Shown here piece after piece: positions 22,841-35,986 of a DNA stretch of 64,000 bases (the stretch's first letter is position 1; each line of letters starts with the position of its first letter). The notes below the pieces were generated by a model that saw only the letters and a program-made list of their open reading frames with translations, did no database searches and had not been told where the DNA came from. A program made the position numbers and the translations under genes. The stretch comes from Hypholoma sublateritium FD-334 SS-4 (lineage: Eukaryota > Basidiomycota > Agaricomycetes > Agaricales > Strophariaceae). Location of the stretch: assembly GCA_000827495.1 (NCBI GenBank), contig KN817626.1:53575-117574 (forward strand). Direction: 5' to 3'.

Positions 22841-25059
22841 TTACTTATGCAAGCGGGAAAAAACGAAGTAACAGAAAGAAATAGTAGCGAGCACGTAGCC
22901 AAAAATAGTACCTGGCGTCGTCTCCCAAACCGGCAGATCGAAACCTGCAATACCGGTGGGGATAGAGAGCTTAATAGAGTCGACAAAAGAAGGGGATGGG
23001 GCAGGCTCTAATGCAGCCTTAATAATAACATCAGCAGCCTTTTCAGAAAGCATGTATACCGCGCCAACAATGTAGAATCCCGGAATTTTTGGGAAGACAC
23101 TGGCGTCCACAACGCGTAGGCCGTTAACGCCTTGGACCCTAAATTCCGAGTCCAAAGGCGCGTACGGATCACCATGCGCACCAATTGGAACAGAGCAGCT
23201 CGCGTGGTGACCCCAGGCCTCGTCCCTGATGAATTGTTTTACTTGGGCCGGCGTCTGCACTGAGGGGCCGGGAATGACCTCCTGGAACGTCCCGTTGATA
23301 TTCGGAGTTGCCTGGAACATTTTCCTTGCAAATTGGACGCCTTCGTAAACCGCCTGAACGTCCTCGTCGCCCCCAATGCGGAAGCTGTTGAACTGAGCGA
23401 ACGGCATATCCCGGGGATCAGTGGATCGCAAGGTTACTGTGCCTGCATTATTGCGACTATGGGCCTTCAGAACGAGCCACGACCAATGGTCTAAGTTGGC
23501 GGCCAGAGAGTATTCAGGGAAATATCCGTGGAAATTGGCCGGAACGCCAACGATAAACATGTCGGCCTCCGTCACGGATGACACGGAGCTGTTGTAGACA
23601 ATTCCCCACGCCACGGCATTGGTCCCATATATTCCGCGATCAGTAGTATTGGCTTGCCATTTTTGAAGACACGGATCAGTGAATGGAAGACTGTTGTCGA
23701 GGACTGGGCTGTGGAGGAATGTACAGTGGTCCAAAGCAGAAAAATTATCGGGAGCCTTGCCAACGACGGTGACTTCGTATCTATCCTGCATATTCGTGCC
23801 TACTCCCGGGGAATCGCGAACGACTGGGATGTTAAGGGATCGAAGCTCAGCCCTTGGCCCAATACCCGAAAGCTTCAGCAACTGTGGAGTATTGTAGACG
23901 CCGCCAGAGAGAATAACTTCGCGAGTCGCTCTGAAGACACCAGCTCCCGTTTGCTTTGCTTCCCCGGAAGCGGGATCGGCGCGATAAAGGTTGCATCCCG
24001 TCATGTACTCTACGCCAGTAGCACGAGGCGTAACGGTGGAATTGTCGAAAAGAACGCGGGTGACGAGCGTGTTGAGTTGGACATCAAGCCTGTATTTCCG
24101 GCTCCCGTCGGGGTTCCTCGCATTTGCGGTATCCAAGATGAAGTCTCTGGGACTGGCGCGCGCTCTGGGACCAAGGGAAACCGAGAGTGGTATCTGGAAT
24201 ATTCCCGTCTCCCTATCACGTCCCGGAGCGGCGCTGTTGACGTCGGTGGTAAATACTTTGGCCAACGTCTCGCCAGTGATGGGGTTTGGGCTGGGCCAAA
24301 AGTTTTTACCGACGAGAGAAGCAGAACCGGCCGCCAAGCTCAGCCATTTGGGATCCGCTGGAACGAGATTCAGGTCGGTGACGGAGATGTTGAGCCAGCC
24401 GTCATATCCATGCCCATTGGCAGCTGGTGTCCCCCTGGGTATGTACTGGTTGCTCTCGAATTTCGCCCAGTATTGCCGCATCCTGTTCGCCGACCATGTC
24501 CCGTCTCCTGTGATGCTAGCGACGTAGTCCCAGTCGCTCTCGTGTGGATATGTGGCGACTAATGCATTGTGCTCCGCGCATCCGCCGAGGGTTCCCGCTC
24601 TTGGATAGTATATTCCCAAAGGCGTGCTCCCCGCCGGAGGATCAGGGCCGACCCAGAAACCGCCGTCGGGCTTCCTCCAGGTAAATTTTGAATCTTCCCG
24701 AGCCTGTGTAGAATTTTGGTAGTGGTCGACAAAGAATTGCCAGGACTGCGGGATATACTCTGACGACGCGGTTTGCAGGAGGGGAATTTCGACAGTGAGG
24801 TCATCTCCGTGATCGTCGCCAGCCTCGAGGAGAAGCACAGAGAATCCAGCGATGGCGAGTCGGGCAGAGAGTGGACCACCACCGGGACCTGAGCCTACGA
24901 CGATGTAGTCATACGTGGTGTTCTTTGGGACAGGTGTACAAGTATCCTGAGCGACTGATGGAACGAATAAACATGGCCTGATGCAGAAAATTGAGTCGGG
25001 GGTGAACGTGATTTAGGGTGAACAACGTTGGCTTACCATAAGGTCGACCAGACCGTCAT
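22841..25059 (-). CDS. GMC-family flavin oxidoreductase, secreted and C-terminally membrane-anchored, 719 aa
   Basis: Exon 1 (25059-25037) and exon 2 (24977-22841). The spliced start encodes MTVWSTLWPCLFVPSVAQ, a signal peptide. The FAD/ADP-binding loop GSGPGGG is at residues 36-42, followed by LLLEAGDD. GMC signature 2 is clear (GGVYNTPQLLKLSGIGP). The C-terminal active-site region HHASCSVPIG supplies the catalytic His, and VVDASVFPKIPG follows. The usual GGSSAxN loop reads GGCAEHN. The last 20 residues form a hydrophobic helix with a short basic end, suggesting membrane anchoring. The substrate (aryl alcohol, glucose, choline-like) cannot be told from sequence. The 2.1-kb second exon is unbroken, unusual for this window. 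Confidence 0.9.
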
Positions 25060-26801
25060 AAGGTAGAAATTTGGTGCAAGCCGCATATTTGCCTAGTGTC
25101 GGCTTCACGATATCTGTATATAAGAGATTTCAGCCAGAGATACGAAATAGCAGGCCAGAAACCCCGATACATACACAGATGCCTTGAGGAGGTCGCTGAA
25201 TGGTGGAAGCTTCACAGAATTGGGGAGCATATATAGTCTCAACATAGATGAGACGGTAGCAATAAAAATGAGAACTTAGCGCTTCGTTCCGAGTGAAGGG
25301 CCAGGGGCAGTCGGCTAGTACATCAAAGGCACGATTCAGACATATCGCGAACCATATTGAGATAATGGAGTTGGCAGTAGACTCACCACTCTATGATACT
25401 TCAAACACAATCAGTCATAACGGCTTATTGAGCTTCCATACTTCGCATGTCACTGGCGATCGATTAGCCTGTTTTGAAAAAGAAATCTATGGCAAAACTG
25501 ACGAGGGATTTGTATATCAAAGAGGCAAATGTTTTCTCCGCCTCCAATACGTCGCGGGGGAGTTTTAGCAGCGAGCCAAAAGTATCCACTGGGACTTTGA
25601 TGTCGCCGACCCAAAGGCCCTGGCCCTGATATATTTTGATGACCCTCGGAAAATGAAGGGGACGCGTTAAACACTCAAGTCTCACGTTGTGGCCGCTCAA
25701 CACCACTGTCCAGTTCCCTGGCAAGTTTTTTCTGTGTCGTAGGCTCCTCTTTCAGGTCTATGGCTAAGCGCGAGGGATTTTTTCTATGTTGATGTATCCT
25801 TCATGAGCTTCGAAGCCCAGATCATGAGATCACAGCGGCGTGCAGAATGCCGTAGGTGCCTAGAATAACGAGAGACCTGTCACTGTCAATCAGGCGCACC
25901 GCTCTGGATCGCATTAATATAATTCCTCTCACGTATGTTTAAATAATTGAGCAAACGTTAGTGAGTAAATCAAGTCCCTTTCGACCTTGCATAGCCACGC
26001 AGAGCGCGTTGTTGGACATTCGACCAAGTAAACTCCCAGAAAGACTAGGTTTTGCTAAATGCTTGCTCTATATTGGGCAAACGATCAAAAGGGCGTCGTC
26101 TTTTTGCTTTTGTATCTACAGACGTTGCGTCAAAGAAACCGGAAAGAATCGAGAAATATACGCACAGCACGCACACGGAAAAGTTGTTGTCGGTGCGAAT
26201 ATCTCGAGAGGATCTCCCACATGTTAGGCAGCAAAAGTATCCCTCCTCCGTTCAGGAGAGCGTGTAGGGTAGGGAAGATGACGCGATGAGGGTGATAGAC
26301 GCAAGGGAGGACCATTGAGCGCGACGAGTAGGAAGGCGATGAAGGTAGACGCACCAGAGGTTGCTCCAAGCTCGATCCAGGCTGAGCTCTGAGATCTGAG
26401 GCGCGACACAACGCTTTCAGCGTGGTTTCTACTTGGTTTCTACAGCGCGTGATATTTTAGGATGGTATCCGCCGCATCTTGTCATTGCAAAGCGAGCACA
26501 CCCATTGCAGCTCGGTGCTCGAGGAGAATGGTCAAATTGTGGTTTGCCAATTGGCAACAACCGTATCGGCGGAGTCCGGACTCGGTCCCGATTGAAATCA
26601 TTGAAGGTGGCTACACCGGCCCGGCCAGCTCTTTCTGTCCCTCCACGTCGCAGCAGCTGCGACGCTGCGCCCCTAATAGCTTTCTCTGAGAGGAACATAT
26701 TTCAGTCTTCAAGCAGAAGTATGCATTCTACTAATTTTACAGGAATTGATGTCTTTGCACATATCTCGTGTGATAGTTCTGACGGTTATGCAACACTGCA
26801 A
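25060..26801. other. Intergenic, possible coding remnant at 25464-25724 (-)
   Basis: A minus-strand open stretch reads like protein (IYQGQGLWVGDIKVPVDTFG) but no start, partner exon or family was found. The remaining sequence shows nothing. Confidence 0.4.
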
Positions 26802-27709
26802 CTACAGACGAGCCATTACTTCAGGTTTGAAATATTTGATACCACCTTTGACTGCTCTCCAAGAAGGTCGTTCTGATATTTCACGGAACCATCTGGAATG
26901 AATGCGCTTACGATTAAATTTGTGAAAATTTGACCAGTTTACCACATACCGGGCAACATTGGGCTTTGTTTCTAGCACATCAGTTCCGGCCACACGAAGC
27001 AAGGAGCCTACTGGCACATGAATTAAATCAGCCAGCGTAAGATACTTTGAATCGCGGATATCGAAATCTCAGCAGAACATTTACGGTGGAAGAAAAGAGA
27101 GCGTACATCACCAGCCACATAACGCTGCTTGCTCAATATCACGTCATAAACGTCAAGCTTTCCAGAAAGCTCGGCGACAAGCTCGTCAAGCAGCGCCTTT
27201 CTCGCGGGGATACCTTTAATTCTAACAGAAATAAAGCCATCATCAACGGTCTATGCGAAGGAGTTGGTCTAGGTACTCACGGATTCCTGAGTCCCTCATT
27301 CACTATCTTCTCCGCACTGTCATTGAAATACGTGGTCTCGACTGCTAACGCTTGGTGGAACAGCCCCAGCGAGTGAAGGTCGGTGGGTATAAGGGGAGTC
27401 CCTTGGTTCGCATACTTGGTTGCAATATAATAAACGATAGCACGGCTCTCGTAGAGTACGTATCCATCGTCGTCCTATGAGATGAGTCTCCACATAATGA
27501 GAGGGGGTGGGATGGGTGATACATGTAGGACCACATACGATGTATGGAACATACTTGAAGGGGTGCTTTGTCGCGTGCTCGGGCGTCAGATGCTCCCCAC
27601 CGAGCAGGTTAACTTGATGGAACTCGAATAAGACCTCCTTTTCGTGCAAGATCATAGCAACGAGCTTAGTGTATGCGGAGATGTTGTGTCCGTAGAGCTT
27701 CAGGACCAT
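26802..27709 (-). CDS. Glutathione S-transferase, fungal phi-like class, 221 aa
   Basis: Five minus-strand exons: 27709-27539, 27474-27281, 27221-27107, 27044-26950 and 26892-26802. The thioredoxin-fold half opens MVLKLYGHNISAYTKLVAMI and contains VPYIDDDGYVLYESRAI, where the PYxDDDG and ESRAI elements bind glutathione. The helical half contains LDELVAELSGKLDVYDVILS, the N-capping YLTLADLIH box, and RWFREISERPSWRAV. Length is normal for the class. The probable role is conjugation of electrophiles or lipid peroxides in the cytosol. A catalytic Ser is likely near residue 11 by alignment, but I cannot assign it firmly. The third exon uses the acceptor at 27222; a later AG would shift the frame. 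Confidence 0.9.
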
Positions 27710-29726
27710 GTTGAAGTCCGTCGTGCGCCAGTGTATGTCTGGAGAGAAGAGACTAGTGCCGTCATTGGTGGTTTCGGCTTGGCGTCGGTCTTGTTTGTTT
27801 TTCTGAACGCTGCAACGGCTTCCAACGGCGACTAGTGACTTTTTCAGTTTAACTTCAATACTTTAGTAAGGTTCCTCGATGTCTGGTTGTCCTTGGGTTG
27901 TCCATGCTATATATAGCCAGGCCCTTTTCTGTGCCAAGCATCAATGCATCACGGCTCATGATGACATCCAACAAATCACTATTAACCTGCAAAGCTCGTT
28001 AAGCCCAGGAGTTTAGGAATATCTTGATAAAGAGAGTCTGCTAGAAACTGTCTGAATCTTTCTCGTCCAGGTAAGTAGTCACCTATATCCGACTGCGGAG
28101 CCTTCAAGCTGACGCTGAAAACGCAGTACTAATCATTTCGAAACTGGAACGCTTGTCATCACCGAAGCCGAAGCTATATCAGAGGATTGACACAATTGCT
28201 ATATACATTCTTACTAAGTGAATGTCCCTTGCCCTGATGTGAAATCTTTTCTACCGAAAATGTAGGCTCTATGTACATACTCTATCTCAAGCAACTTGGT
28301 CAGAGGCTCCGAGTCGAGAGCATACGTTTGCTTTTATGAGTGGTTTGGGATCAAGTCTTTTGATCCTGACACTCAGGCGAAGCCCCGGCCTCTTGAGTTT
28401 GAGCGGCAAGGAGCAATCATTTCTAATGAGTTTGAACCTTTGATAATACTTGTCTTTTCCGGATATGTAGGTGATACCCGATCCAAGAAAGGGGCTTAGG
28501 GATTCCGGGTGGGATGGAGTGGATGCATGCAGTGTGGAAGGTGTCCCCAGTACAGGCGGGACGCAGTAGGCAGACGTCATGCGGTTGCCAAGTCTCGGCC
28601 TTGCGTATAACGGAAGCGCGTATATGCGGCTCTAGAGGCTAAATGTCATCCATTTGGTAGAAGAGAATGAGCTTCAGAGCTCAGCGCGAGCGTTTGAACA
28701 GCGGATGCAATTCCTGCCCAGCTATGTTCAGCAGATGATAAAAATGGGGCACCCCGTGCCTAGATACTTTCACCTTATTCTGTCAATATGGGACGTTACA
28801 GCTACGAGAGCGTGCTAAATGGATACCTTGGGCCGAGCATCATGTGAAGGTAGTGTTTTATTTCTGTTCCAATACGGCGTGCACCGCAATGGTAGAGTAC
28901 GGAAGACCTGCCGCTAGCGACGCCAATTGAAAGAGTGTGAAAGAGTACTGCCAAGGCCAGACCCGCTGCTTCGAGTGGCGCAACTGAGCAAGTTGGAGTT
29001 CCCCGAGTAGTGCAAAAGAAGAACCCTCCTATTCGACGGATCTCATGGAAGGTGGAAGTGCCATGTCGACAGAACCCGCATCGATTGCCACGGCATCCAC
29101 GACCGCTTGAGATGTGGGTGGAACCCGCTGCGTCAACGAGTGGCTTCGGAGAGCTGCCTATTCCTGTGGGCAGGGCGTGTACGCTTCCGCCGTGTATAGT
29201 ATGGAGCATGCACGGGGCCATGTGGGCTGCGCTGCAGGTGGGACACGCACGCCATATTCGCCACCGGCTCAAGGGGCCCAGAAAAGAGCCGTTGCTGCGT
29301 CGAGTCTCGACATGCTGTCCTTCCTGTCGACACGCTTCGTGACGTGCCGGATGCCCGCTGGTGAGCCCATACCCGTCCATAAGATTGGTCCGTGGCTCCA
29401 GGCAGCCGTATATCCGGTAGTCCGTCCTAATTGGTGGACTCAGGAGTCGGCGGTGTGATCATCTTATGGGAGCAAAGGATATTTCTGGAAGCTGTGGTCG
29501 TCGTTAAGCAGCTTTTCAGTGACGAGGCGTCTGTCAGCGGCAGAGGTCGTCGACATAACGTCGGGGAGGTCGAAGAGTCATGGAAGTGGACCGGAAGATT
29601 GTCGTCGATTGAAGTTCAATTGAAGCGCAGTCAATTGGAGATTCTGCGGGAGACACGTGACGAGATATTGCTGGAATATACGGCGTAATGAGACTTGCTT
29701 CCTGCCACCATCTACATTTCCATTAC
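27710..29726. other. Intergenic, with overlapping ORFs of doubtful status at 28802-29458
   Basis: Plus-strand ORFs (29010-29342 and 29114-29458) and an antisense ORF (28802-29380, 192 codons) cover the same local GC-richer patch. None carries a motif that I recognise, and at most one can be real. Confidence 0.4.
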
Positions 29727-32700
29727 ATGGCCAGGGATCCATCTCTACTCAGCTCAACTCAGCCATCGGCCATCGCACCAGCGTCGCCTGTTATCGCTCA
29801 TGTGTACGTCTGGTCGATGGCCACATAAATAGGGCTGACGATGTGCCACAGCCAGCTGAGAGATCTCCTAATATGCCCCCGAGAACAAGGAGTGTTAAAC
29901 TATGTCATACATCGCGGGATAGTAGAACAAGATATGAATGCGCCCGGAGCCGTAAGTCATGCCTACCTGAGACTGCGCCCAAGTCGTTATTTACCTCACT
30001 CTCGTCGTCAGCCGACGCGTGTTCTGTCCAACCTCGGCTTCACCCCAAACTCTCTTACGTCTCTTCAGATAGGAGAAGACACCCTCATTGCTGCTGGTGG
30101 CCAGGACACCGAAATACACCTTTCGTACCATGAACCATCGTCGTCAGCTGCGTCGACAGGACGTCGTCGACGCACCCGTGTACGATGGGAATTCGAGGAT
30201 AACCTCCAAGGCTCAATAAACAACTCTGTTTTGCTCACGTCGCTCAGTCTCTCGCGCTCGAACGAGAGTAGTGTCGACCCGCGCGTAGGAATCAGTAACA
30301 ACGACGGCAGCGTGAGGTTATACGACGTCCCGATCCGCGTATCCAGTGCGCGTAGGAATATGAAGTTGCATGCAGTGGGCGAGGTCAGGTTGGATGTACC
30401 GGTGAATCATTGTGAGTCCCTTTCTATAAACCTCTAAACGTTCGGTTCTGCCGGCGTGTACTATCTTCCTGTGGTGCCTTTATTTCCGCATTCGATACGT
30501 GCGATATTCGTTTTGTTACCCATGACTATTCGCTTACTTTTACAAGTCTCCTCTCTTCACCTTTCATGCCGGCTTCTCGGCGGTATTCTTGCTGACAGTG
30601 AACTGGAATACTTTCTGTCCTATTTTGCTTGGTTCCCCCCTTCGTTACTGAATCGCCGTCTCTTTGGATCTAACCTCCGCTGATACCCAAAGCTATCCCC
30701 GGGCTTCCTCTTTTCTCTCCACTGGATAGCGACCTATGCGCATTTATGCTGTTTTCATGTCGGCGACAAAGATTTTCCTACGTCATCATTAGACCGCACT
30801 TGGATATATTTGCTTTCATGGCCGCATTCTAGCCGTCATCGCATCCTCTAACTTCCATCTTCTTGCAGCATCTATCTCCCCCGACGGGCGCACCCTTCTC
30901 TCTGTTGGCGATTCCAACAAGATATACTTCCACCAAATAACGGGCGGAGCGCGTATATCGTTTCAACCAATAACGACACTCGTTATTCCCCCGCCGGATT
31001 CATCCCCTCTAGCATACTCGTCATCGTCATCCCCCGTGTACCCGGCATCATCATACACCTCTTTGGCGGCGGCTTTTTCCACGGCTTTCAGCGGAGACGG
31101 AAGCAAGTTTGCTGTTGCAAGCCAGGAGGGCGTTGTGGCGGTGTGGGACGTGAGGAGCACAAAGCCGATGAAAGTGTTCCACACCAATAAGACGCGGGGG
31201 GGCGGATTGGACGGCTCAGTGACCGTCGGGAATGGGGGTGCGAGCGGTTGGCTATCGGACGACCCATGGGAATGGACTCGGGGGACGAAAGCACCTGGCT
31301 GGTGTGTGCGCAATGTGAAGTTTAACAGCGGGGAAGGCGCGAGGCTGGGGAGAGAGGTCATGGCGTTCACCGAGGTGAGGAAGGCCCCCCGATCTCCCTC
31401 TTCTACGCTCACGAAATCGATCAGCACACCTCTCTAGTTCACGTCGTTGACGCGCGCACGTTTGAAACACAAGATACGATACGCGTACCTGCACTCCCCT
31501 GCACATCAGAGTCCCGGCGCAACCCACCGCGACAGGGACCATCATCCAGCAGCCCCGAGGCCATACGTCGTATGGCAGAACGCTTCAGGGAGATGAGGAG
31601 GACGTCTGGGATTACCATCGCTGAGCTCCCGCTGTCGTCCGCCGAGATTGCAGAGGCAGAGCTTGCGAGCCTGGCAAGTGGTGCCGCAGATTTCATGGCA
31701 AATGCAGCCTCCAGCACTGCCTGGCCGAGTACGAGCACAGCGACGAGTCGCAATCTGATAAGGCGTCTGCTGCCCGTTAGCAATGCCCGGCAGAGTAGGC
31801 GGTCTGTAACGCCGGAAGGCCCCGCTCACCGCTTGGCGACGCGCCGCGCGCCACCGCGCTCCCGCGCAGGTGCACCAGACACAACACCCGCAGGAATTTC
31901 GGCGCGCCTTTCCCCCGCTTCCGCCTCACGCTTGGCCGCCGCTGCATCAGCACGCACCATCAGCACGAGCGAGGCAGCGGCAACCGGGTCAGGCGCTGGG
32001 TCCCCGAACTTCCGTGGAACCGGAACGCCTGCAATCGTACAAGCACTCGGAGATGCGTTCCGCATCCCGCTCCCTGCAAGCGTGCCGGCGGGCTCGTATT
32101 CCGCCCCTGCGAGCATCGGTGACTCGACGTGGCGCACGCTGAGCGGGGCGGGGGCCGTCGGCGCAGGATCGCTTGGGCGCGTTGGGAGCGCGGGCAGCGT
32201 CGGCTCGGGCGGAAGTGCTGGGTCCGGCGGATCGGACGCCGGGGCAGAGCCCGCAGTGACGGGTCGAAGCACTGTAGCCCTCGATATAGTCCGCACGACG
32301 GGGGTCTTGGACACCGAAATGCGCCCACGACGATACGGGGCGCAGATGGACGCGGAGGAGGATGGCGAGGGCATTGTCGTAGTACCGGACCTCGGCGATC
32401 GCGACATGGAGAGCGAATTCCACGCGCTTCTCGCGGTGCATGGGATCGAAAGTCGTCTCGGCGGCAGCAGTGACAGTAGTGGTGCAAGCGGACGCATGGC
32501 ACGCACGCACAGCGCGAATACGGACGCAACGGCTACCACGAGTGGAAGCGCGGGGACGCAGACGGCGATGGAGTACGAGTCATATGTGCGGGACTCCTGG
32601 GCCGACATCGACATCGAGGAGGAGAACATGGAGGAAGATGAGGATACAGAGCACGCAGACGAGGACCACCAGGCGTGGTTCCTCCACGCGCTGACGTCGT

Positions 32701-33317
32701 CTCTAGGAGGCACAAGCAACGATGCGCTGAGTGCGTTCGAAGGGCGAGACAGCATGGGCGAAGAGGAGGATTCAGGAGACAGCCAGGTTCAGTACATAAA
32801 TAGGCGCGCCCGCAGGAACTTTGCGGATACGGAGGCCAGGTTGAGAGACCACCAGGAAGCGGCAGACCGCATGGAGGTCGACGACGGTCGCGAGGACGAA
32901 GACGGCGATGATGATCTCGATTTCGAATGCGCCTCGCGCGGTAGCACATCGCGTAGTGGGTCGCCGCGCCCTGGTGCCATCCGCTCTTCTGCATCATCAA
33001 CACCATCACCGTGGTTGCGGGACGGATCGCACGGCGCCCCTTCTCCATGGGCTGCGGGCCACAAGCCTGCAATCCGTGCCCCGCCATCACCTGCATCATA
33101 CAAGTACTTTGAGGACCTCGACATCGCAGGGATCTGCTTCGATCCGTGGGGAGAGAAGATGTACGTCGCTGGCGTGGGTGTCGGACCTTCTTTCGCCTTT
33201 GGAGCCCAGACTCATGAGACAGCCGCGGGAAGGGAAAACCTCGGCGCGGGCGCGGTGGTTGAGTGGAGCGTCCGTGGCGCGGACAAACGGTGGTGGGTGG
33301 ACGACGGGTGGATGTAA
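29727..33317 (+). CDS. Large WD40-like protein resembling fungal DUF2415 proteins, 991 aa
   Basis: Exons 29727-29803, 29852-29951, 30012-30411, 30869-31374 and 31425-33317. The start MARDPSLLSSTQPSAIAPAS joins to HVQLRDLLICPREQGVLNYV. WD-type strands follow (TLIAAGGQDTEIHLSYH, GISNNDGSVRLYDV, SISPDGRTLLSVGDSNKIYF, KFAVASQEGVVAVWDVRSTK). Then HTSLVHVVDARTFETQDTI, a Ser/Gly/Ala-rich and acidic insert of about 450 residues, and a final strand IAGICFDPWGEKMYVAGVGV leading to a VVEWSV end. It is probably a beta-propeller scaffold; function is unknown. The third intron (30412-30868, 457 nt) is long for this genome and pyrimidine-rich. The upstream ATG at 29841 is inside intron 1 and was rejected as start. 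Confidence 0.85.
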
Positions 33318-34449
33318 AATTCTGGCCGATGAGCCGTCTTCACTGGGAGGGGGGTTGTGATGTACTATTGGCCTTTGCCGCGTTATCTTCTTCCTTTCTT
33401 TTTTGGTTATCAGTTAGGTGTATTTGTAGTGTACCCGTGGACACGCTCTAGCGCATCCTATTCTACTGTTGTTTTCCGTCCTCCCCTGTTTTCTGTATCA
33501 AGTACTCATATCCCATATTCGTGACTTTTCTTGGCCTTCCCACCACACTTGTCAAGGTCAATGGCAACAGATTTTATCAAACGCCAACTGATCACCACTA
33601 CCACAGCGATATACGCTTACAGTCACAAACATAGAGTCGGCAGATTATTCAACCCAATGTCAAAGCCTACGAATATGCATTGAACATTTGATACAGCCCG
33701 GATGCTTTATGTAGTAATTTATTTATCTTCAGTTTCATAACCTTTGTTACATTATCGTCTGCTGTCAAAGTGAAATTTTCGAGAGCACCTCGGGATGAAA
33801 GTTGTACTAGACACGATAACCGTGCGCACGAGTGAAATTTGTAGTCATAGAATATTGACACAAACATAGCCTTGTCATCATCAAATCCGCGCTGCGTATC
33901 AATCCCTTCAGTAACCCTCAGTTCCCGAATTCTAACAATGAATGTCAAACTAGACAGATGAAAATCAGTCTCCATAGCTGCCACACTGGCAAGCGCTCAA
34001 CCGCAGTGGCATCTGAAAGCTCTTCGGAACCAATCCAGAACAGTCATTCTACGAAAAATAAGATGCTCACACCGTGTCGCTGTTTGAATCCATTATACGA
34101 GATCAGTTCGCATCGCTGCAGCAAAAATTGTCCAGATCCAAGCAAAATGGGGTGTCATGCTTTATTCCCAGTACATAAGCAATCCACAATGAGGAAAACA
34201 TTGGCCCCGATCCTGAAAAGGACGGAAATTTTCAAGACAAACCAAAGCGTTGTCGTAATGATCAGTATATGAGCAGATAACTTGTGCGCTATGAGTGATG
34301 ATGATGCCTTCTGCTGACCAGAAATGCTTGATGCATCTGGATCAGTATTCTGATATTCTGATTTGAGTGATTTGGTGTTCAGGATATAAAGTTGAGTGCC
34401 GCTCACTATGGCTAACTAAAGAATTCCTAGCCTCCATTTTACCACCATA
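33318..34449. other. Intergenic, no gene seen
   Basis: AT-rich, with only short frames between the ends of the WD40 gene and the membrane-protein gene. Confidence 0.6.
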
Positions 34450-35986
34450 ATGACCAGTACCACGACTGTTATTGTCGATGACGCTGATCCTGGCATAACA
34501 TATAAAGGCCTTTGGAATGAAGTGGATCCTCAGACTCTTGACCCTGACTATGGTATCAGTCAAAGTGTAGGAGGCACCTTACACAATACAACAGCATGGA
34601 CCATTTCAGACGGAAACAACAGTACGCCATCCTTAGGATTTGACTACAAGTTTACTGGTCAGTCCCCTGATCTCGTAATGAATGTGCACTAAATGATAGT
34701 GACAAGCAGGTCTCATGATCAGTGTATTTGCTTTGATGAAGCCAGAAGATGTGAATAACGCAACGGTTCCATACCAGTGGACATGCTATCTGAACGGAAT
34801 ACCTACACCTCCGGTTGTATTGGCTAAGCTGACAGAGCCAAGTACAATCAGAATCTGCTTTGAGGACGCATTGGAAGACGATGAATATGTATTGGATTTT
34901 GGGTTTACGCAAATGCGATCCGCGTCTGCGCGAACGCAGGTGTTGTTCGATTATCTCGAATACCGACCCTCGGGTTCTGCAGTCTCTCTGACGTACGACT
35001 TCATTGGAGTCGGTCCAAATAATCCTGGTATAATATACGGTAACTCTAACTGAATTAACAACACCTTACCCGATGGAACGGCCGGTGTGGAAACGGTGCC
35101 ACAGCAGGACCAGATAAATATGAATCCTTATCTTCAATATCAATTCACAGGTACGCCATAGAATCTAATGCGACGGATTGCGCGTAACAAGCTGTGTACA
35201 GGCTCGTCTATAACATGGATAGGTTGGCTAGAACCAGGGGGTCCAGCAAATGCGTCATTCGCAGTAGATGGTCAACCCCCAACGCTTGTATCTCTGCCCT
35301 CTGTTTCTACCTCCCTCAATAATCCTGAGCCCGGAAGAATCCTCTTCCAAAGCTTGTCACTCGATTCCACAAGACCACACACCATAAATGTGACTTACAT
35401 GATATCAGCCGCAAACCTTAATAACACTTCTGATCCCCCAGCTGCTCTTTCCTTCCAGTCTCTTGTCATTGGTGATGCTATTGTTCCAAGATCGATCAAT
35501 GATCAAACGGCAAGAAACCACTTCCCATTGGTTGCTGGAGTTCTTTCCGGTGTCATTGCCATTCTTTGCGCCTTGTCAATATTCACTTGGAGAAGATGCA
35601 AGAATAGAGATACGCACGAACTTCCGTTTATTAACCCATTCACTTCGAACCCTTCCATTTTCCTACAAAGGCTTTTAAACTACAAGTCTGTTAATGGTGC
35701 CGATATCAAACGCCGATGGGCGCTAGCCCCAGTCAATATCGCCGAGGCCCGGATAATTCCACCTTCCAAGCTCAGAAGTCGCGTAATTGATACGCCAGTA
35801 CCATCGACATCTACGCAGCCAGATCCGGTGGTGATTTCTCAGAATGCGGTGGAGGATCCGAGGTCACTGAGGATAGTAACACGCATCTATGAAGAGGACA
35901 GTGGACTTCGAATATTGACGGCAGAGAATGAGGAGGAGCACCACGAGACAGTTATTATATTACCACCTGTTTATAGCGCTTCATAG
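34450..35986 (+). CDS. Single-pass membrane protein with one in-frame TGA
   Basis: Exon 1 34450-34657, exon 2 from 34710, and last exon 35202-35986. The lumenal part opens MTSTTTVIVDDADPGITYKG and contains FTGLMISVFALMKPED, then a second similar unit YQFTGSSITWIGWLEPGG. One membrane helix follows (LVAGVLSGVIAILCALSIFTW, then RRCKNR) and a cytoplasmic tail of about 130 residues. This layout is a common uncharacterised family in Agaricomycetes. Between the two units the frame meets TGA at 35051-35053 and then continues open in the same frame to the intron at 35151. No intron with good borders removes the TGA in phase, so this may be a nonsense allele, a sequence error or an unusual intron. Confidence 0.7.

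Noticed and set aside
23654..24562. 302-codon plus-strand ORF
   Set aside because: Lies wholly opposite the GMC oxidoreductase exon, which has clear family signatures.
29841..30437. Start of the WD40/DUF2415-like protein at the ATG at 29841
   Set aside because: The ATG falls inside a good 48-nt intron (29804-29851). Splicing it out gives a longer N-terminus that joins smoothly to QLRDLL.
31826..32755. 309-codon minus-strand ORF
   Set aside because: Opposite the Ser/Ala-rich insert of the WD40/DUF2415-like gene. It is a GC-bias shadow.
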